DNA of 64,000 bases, from NCBI RefSeq assembly GCF_900880675.1, contig NC_044199.1, positions 26,400,953 through 26,464,952 on the forward strand. The letters run 5' to 3'. The translations under genes were made by a program, and so were the position numbers. This stretch comes from Sparus aurata (Eukaryota; Chordata; Actinopteri; Spariformes; Sparidae). Below are positions 58,861 through 64,000 of this stretch, piece by piece; the first letter of the stretch is position 1, and each line of letters begins with the position of its first letter. The notes beneath the pieces are model-generated. The model made no database searches. It had not been told where the DNA came from and was given only the letters and a program-made list of their open reading frames with translations.

Positions 58861-61800
58861 CAGAGGACGTGAGGGAGGCAGCAGTATGTTGTTAGTTGCC
58901 AGGTCTAACTAGATGCCAGCAGAAGGCAGACACACAGACACCGTGTGAATGTGCCGTATCGTTTCATCATTTTTTAAATACTCTACCATGTTCGTGTTAC
59001 CTGCGAGCGAAACACAATCCCGATGCACTCTGCAGTCAGTTGATGAAAGCTGTTGCAGCTCCGTGTTCTCTTTTTGTCTCTACAAAAGGAGGTTATGTTT
59101 CTGTCCCAGTGGTCGGACGGTTTGTGTGTCGTTCGCAGGATATTTGGGGGGAAAGTCATCAGCATCGAAAACAACATCAGCATAGTTTTGTTGCAGATAC
59201 TGCATTTTTTTTAACGGGGCCTCTACACAATCTCTATTTACTGCTTTACTTATGTGTGTTTAAATACAGTTATGAAAAATAGCTAAATTCTTATTATAAT
59301 TATAAATATTTTTATTATGTAAATGACAATGTTTGTGGTCTGTGCAGGATTAGTTTGGGTTTGTGATGGTTTCTGGGTGTTTTCTTGTGAGGCTGTAAAA
59401 AAAACATGATGGTGTTTGCTTATTTAGCATACTACCCATACTGTGCATGTTGTTGCCCTTAATTATGAACACGTCATTATAAATTCATGAAAATATTATG
59501 TATGTTTATGTACTTTCTTCTACATATTAACACTTCTGGTGTGAGTTGGGGGGGTTGTTTTTCATGTTTCACCTGCGTTGCGGCTCGTGTTCCCTGTGTC
59601 ATCCTGGTTACGCCTCAGTTTAGCTTTTGAATTATTGCCTTTGTCTTTTTGGTTTCCACTGTCTGCCCGCTTTGACTCTTGTATTTGGGTCCTTTATTTT
59701 TTCTTTCTGGTAAAACCTGACAGTAATTAACTAATTAGCAGTGAAAAAACAGTGGAAAATTGCCTTTTCAAAGATAAATTAAAAGACAATGAATTCAAGC
59801 TTGCACATGTAGAAAATTGTGTCTCATACCAAGTGTGATGAGATATTTCCACTGGATTTCAGACAAATGTACTTGATGAAATGTGGGGGGTTTTTGCAGT
59901 GTGAAGCTGCAGGACATGTTTACACTGGAACACTCTCAGTTAAAGGTGATGGGGATGGACTCTGCTCTGTCGGTCGCTGACTTTATTTGCCATCACTGAA
60001 GTTTTCATTGGAGACGGTTTTACTTTGTGGCTCGTCTACAGTGATTCTCCGCTTTGATTTCCAGCTGACACAATGGGAACCAGTTCAGCAAAGTAATTAA
60101 CCTCTAAATAAAGGGAACGCTGGGTGAAGCCACTGTATTGTGTCTGACAGCGCTCGTGTCAGCGGAGGTGTTGAGTTGAGAGCGGGGGATTGAGCGACTG
60201 CTTGCCGCTGTGATCATGTTCAAAATGGCTGCCTGCCCGGCGTGAGTGCTGTGTTCGGTCGGTAAAATACTGATGCTTTCCTTTCATCTGGACTGCTCAG
60301 ACAGAGGTCTGTATTGATTTTTAGCTCGTTGGAACCATTACGAACACAAAGGGGCTTCATTCTCGTCCTCCCCCTCCCTTTTCATAAAAGACCTCCGCTC
60401 ATGTTGCTTGTTTCTTGAGTCGATGAAGATGTCTTGCTACCATTGTACTCCCTTCAAGAGCTGATTATGGTGGAAAATCGCTTCATAAATGGCCTTCTTT
60501 TACAGTAACTTCGGCCACCTGATCGCACATGAAAAGTTTCCTAAACACAGTATTGGTGTCAACTTTATTTCCAGTGTTTGACTTGTTGTATGAGGTCAAG
60601 CTTTTCATAAATCTTAGATAAAGAGCCAAATAAGAGAATGAGTGCTGCATTCATCCAATAAAATACAATAAAAACGTTCTTATCAGCCAGCTGCCAAATC
60701 AAATGGAAGGGAACAACACATCACATAGTCCAGGACAGCCCGATCAGTGAGCTGTAAATCAAGAAAAAACTACAAACCGAGGTCTGAGGTGGCGTAAAAC
60801 AGCCGAGCATCTCACAGGGATCAGTGAAAGACTCAAACAAGAAAACTGGTGTTTGTTCCATATGCTCCTTACTGTCAGCAAATTTATTATAAAGTTCAAA
60901 CCCTAAAATGAATTGATCTGCTGACAAGCATCATCTGTGTATCCAAAGCCTAATGTAGTTTCTGCCTCAATTGTCATAAGACAGCTATTAAAACGAGCCA
61001 CATCAGCGCTCCCCGAGAAGTTCCTTTACTGCCATGAACATGAGCACAGTGACATCCTGCTGCTGGGAGGTCTTACTGTTGCACTAAATGTGTATTAATC
61101 CGCAACTGGAAGTAGTCCCCAACAAACACACAATATACATCAGCAGTTTGAGGAAAACACAGAGTCTTTTTTTGATGTTATTCATTACATTTTCTAATTA
61201 TATCTTAAGTACAGACAAATTGGCCTTGTATGAGGAAGTGAGAAAGTGTTGAGCGTTAGACGTTGTTGGTTTTGATTTAGGCTGCAACTCAAGAATGTTT
61301 ACCCTGACACCAAAGCTCAAATGATAAAGCGATGATATTATATTATCAAAAGGTCAGAGGTCAACTTCACTAACATGCGGCAAGAGATACAGACGTAGTC
61401 ACTGCCATACAACCAGAAAGTATAACAGCCTTATACCTCGTGCTGCGAGACTCCACAATTCATCCTCAATGCGCCTCCATATCAGATAGTCTGTTTTTGC
61501 TTTTTCCTTGCTTTTTCTGGAAAGTAGCTTAAAAAGGACTCAACCTCAATTTCGTTTTGCAACCCTGGCGTTATTAAATAATAAATGATTGTAACCTTGC
61601 AACCTTTGTAATGTTCTTCAAAGACAATGTTCTGGCCATTATTCAACGGCGTAACTCAGGAACAGAGCGGGAGACTGCGGCTACAGCGTGTTTCACTGTT
61701 GGTACTGACCTGGTGACACTAGAGATATTTTTGTGCTGCAGGGTTGAAAATGTGTGCGAAGCGACTGTATTTTTAAATCTGTAGCTTCTTTGCAGCAACA

Positions 61801-63515
61801 TCCACATTTTAAGCACTGTTGTCCACCACGCCCAGCTCATTGGTTTTGAGCTTCAAGTGATTGTTTTTCTGCTGTTAATACCTACTAAACTTTTTTGCGT
61901 CTTTACTACACATATTACATGAGTCTGGACAGACTTGACTGGTTGGTGGAGGCGTACAGCCTTGAGGCAGTAATTCCAGTTCCATATGTGAGGCATGGCA
62001 ATATTAGGTTAATGTGCTTTCCATATTATGTAGTACTTCCAATCTTCTAAATGTTATGTGGTGGGTTATATTACTGCAAAATATATAAAATGCATATATA
62101 CAGGTATTGCTTTAGTGACATAAATAATAATTTGGCAGACGGATGTTTGAGAGGCCGGTCGATATTGAGCAGTTACAGGAGATGAAATCAAGGAAGTGAT
62201 AAATCATTCGGGCTAAACATGCTGTTATTATTCCACTTTTCAGCTGAAATGTCATTGATTTAAACAGGTTTGGCAAATGATATGAGATGCAAAGAATTTG
62301 CCATAAATTCAGCCGAATAACGCTGCTGCATCGGATGTTTCAGCTCTCAAACAAGTGGTAAATAATGGATCTTTGTTCTGTGCAGCTGAGATCGATATAT
62401 CGACGGGGCAGAGGTCAGGGGCAGTCATCATCACCCTGCTCTGTGCTGTGGGTGGGGCCTGACACCTGAGGGACCTAGGGGAAAGTGTGTCACTGGCACT
62501 AGACCTTATCCAACCGTCCGCTGATTTACACAGAGCACTGATGACAAAGCAGTTTGGCCGGCTAAAGTCCTGCTCGTCAATAGGAGCAGATTGGAAAGCT
62601 TAACTTACCTTAGCGTTAGCCTAGCATGGCTTAGCTGAGCTCGAGGGGGTTTGTTTGGTTGCAGAAGATGACAGACAGAAGATGCACTCGAGCCAGATTC
62701 CCTCACATGAGGTTTATTTTTTTTCTTGCTAGAAGAGATGATGTGAGTCGCTTTCAGACGACTGTTATGTAAAATGACAGGAGAGCTTCTGCTGCTCTGC
62801 TCTGTGAGTGTGTGACACGCTGAATGTCTGGCCCATTGATCAGAGTGAGCTGCAGTGAGTGTGTGTGTGCTCTGACCTGTTTGTGCAGTGGAGTGTGAGG
62901 CCAGCGGATGCTGTTTCAGGGTCACTGCTGGTGTGGGACTAAATGGACCAGTCCAGGAGGCCGGCCTGTCACTAGCGGCCGCCCACTCGCTGTCAGTACT
63001 ACTGCTGTCACATCACTACTAGGTCATACCGAGCAGAGACTGTTTGATACAGCTTGACTCTGATGGATTGCCGCTATTGGCCTCTGCTGTCTCTTTGCTC
63101 CTGAGCGATCCTTATCTGGATTTTCTGTGGATCTTTGTCCTAAAAACACATGTGGAAAGTGTCACGTCTCAGACTGAGTGAAAGTCACATTGACATTTTT
63201 CTGGAATTGATTTTTTTTAGGTGCAGAAATATGGTTCGTCCTAGACGATAGGACCATCACTAACAGGCAGCTGAGGAATACAACTAAAAAGTCAAACAAG
63301 TTATACAGTGAGGTTTAATATTTAAAGCAGTTTTTCTCATTAGATCCACCCAGTTGCACATGTTGATTATGCAAATCGTTCCAATATTTACAAAATATTC
63401 CCAGTTAACTTATTTCATGCATAGCTGTCATTTACACTTGGGACGCCGGGGACATGTCCCCACCAGCGTTGGCCACTGAATAAACTTCTGTATTTGATGA
63501 GTTTGGAAGTAGCAT
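58861..63515. other. Intron sequence, nothing recognised
   Basis: No long repeat, inverted structure or coding exon was seen. I looked for the third gria4 coding exon here in particular and did not find its peptide. Open frames of up to 128 codons (58896-59282) have no domain. Confidence 0.45.
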
Positions 63516-63606
63516 TGAATCATGGGAGTTGTTGTCCTCATTGTTAAACAACCACCACTGCAAGTGAAAATCTGTCTGACTTGACATAATAGAAATGTTC
63601 ACCAGT
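63516..63606 (-). repeat. Dispersed repeat shared with 6121-6206
   Basis: On the reverse strand it reads GGTGAACATTTCT ... CAGATTTTCACTTG ... GTGGTGGTTGTTTAA ... GAGGACAACAACTCCCATGA, matching 6121-6206. Confidence 0.6.
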
Positions 63607-64000
63607 GAGGTCTTACGTATCTTGATGTTTTCCCTCAAATTATAGGGGAACAAATGAAACACACTCAGTTTTGTCCTTCTTACTTTTAAAAAGCATTTGT
63701 TAAAAATGCTCTGAAATATAGCTGGCATCAAGAAATGCTAACTAGATATACGGCTGACTGAGATTCACTGGTGCTTCCTACAGTATATGTGTAATTGCCA
63801 TTGTTCTATTGACATGCTGTCGAAGTTGTTTCTGTGATGCATGTGGACGATTTTCACATTTAATGGTGAGTATTTTCATATTGTCGACTCTACAGTAGCC
63901 TAAGCTATGCCCTTTTGAGCTCCCAGTAACATTGCCCGGCAGTATTAAAGAATTTAAGACACCAATTTTTGACACAAAGTGACGCCATTGGTTTTATGTC

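Larger units (their letters stand above)
6785..64000 (+). other. gria4: gria4 intron 2, continuing past the window
   Basis: The donor GTAAGT at 6785 opens an intron with no matching downstream exon found in the window. The next exon should begin Phe-Cys-Ser-Gln-Tyr-Ser-Arg-Gly-Val-Phe-Ala. I looked for that coding pattern after an acceptor on the + strand and did not see it. The intron is therefore at least 57,216 bp. Long early introns are typical of vertebrate ionotropic glutamate receptor genes. Visible content is mostly simple repeats and decayed mobile elements, listed separately. Confidence 0.75.

Noticed and set aside
1..64000. CRISPR arrays, operons, phage or plasmid modules, rRNA and tRNA genes
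   Set aside because: None were seen. Repeats here are microsatellites or dispersed eukaryotic elements, and the gene structure is spliced.

Overview
The window is vertebrate nuclear DNA, almost certainly from a ray-finned (probably percomorph) fish. The evidence is a spliced protein-coding gene with GT-AG introns, abundant CA/TG, CT and AT microsatellites, and many short decayed transposons and dispersed repeats of types that I recognise as common in teleost genomes. There is no bacterial or phage-style gene organisation, and no rRNA, tRNA or CRISPR array was seen.

One gene is recognisable: the 5' end of gria4 on the + strand, which encodes the AMPA-type glutamate receptor subunit GluA4. Bases 1-302 hold 5' untranslated sequence with three short upstream ORFs. 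The first coding exon (303-393) encodes the signal peptide and the start of the mature receptor. Intron 1 runs 394-6625. Coding exon 2 (6626-6784) encodes residues 31-83 of the amino-terminal domain. Everything after 6784 appears to be intron 2, which would therefore exceed 57 kb. I read it for the next exon, expected to begin Phe-Cys-Ser-Gln-Tyr-Ser-Arg-Gly, and did not find it. I saw no convincing nested gene either.

The intron is structured mainly by repeats. There are several inverted-repeat (foldback or MITE-like) elements. Three of them (26668-27044, 42515-43394, 58085-58157) are flanked by TTAA and have ends beginning AGG, which suggests related TTAA-targeting elements. A 639-bp element with CAGTRCGTTTACATG ends lies at 7193-7831, between two inverted copies of another repeat (6930-7016 and 8500-8580). 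A 297-bp foldback lies at 28141-28437 and a 144-bp hairpin at 38224-38367. An old two-copy tandem duplication (9392-10365) has a third copy 42 kb downstream. A GGTTAGGTTTAGGCAC-type repeat occurs at least nine times, and a family recognised by GAAATATCTCA / TTAGCATGCTAA cores occurs at least six times.

I did not find a new biochemical system. The most useful leads are the upstream ORFs of gria4, the 880-bp foldback element with its TTAA-flanked relatives, and the nested elements near 7-8.6 kb. Many ORFs of 60-199 codons exist, but none looks like a real protein: they are frame shadows of microsatellites or random open frames in intron sequence.
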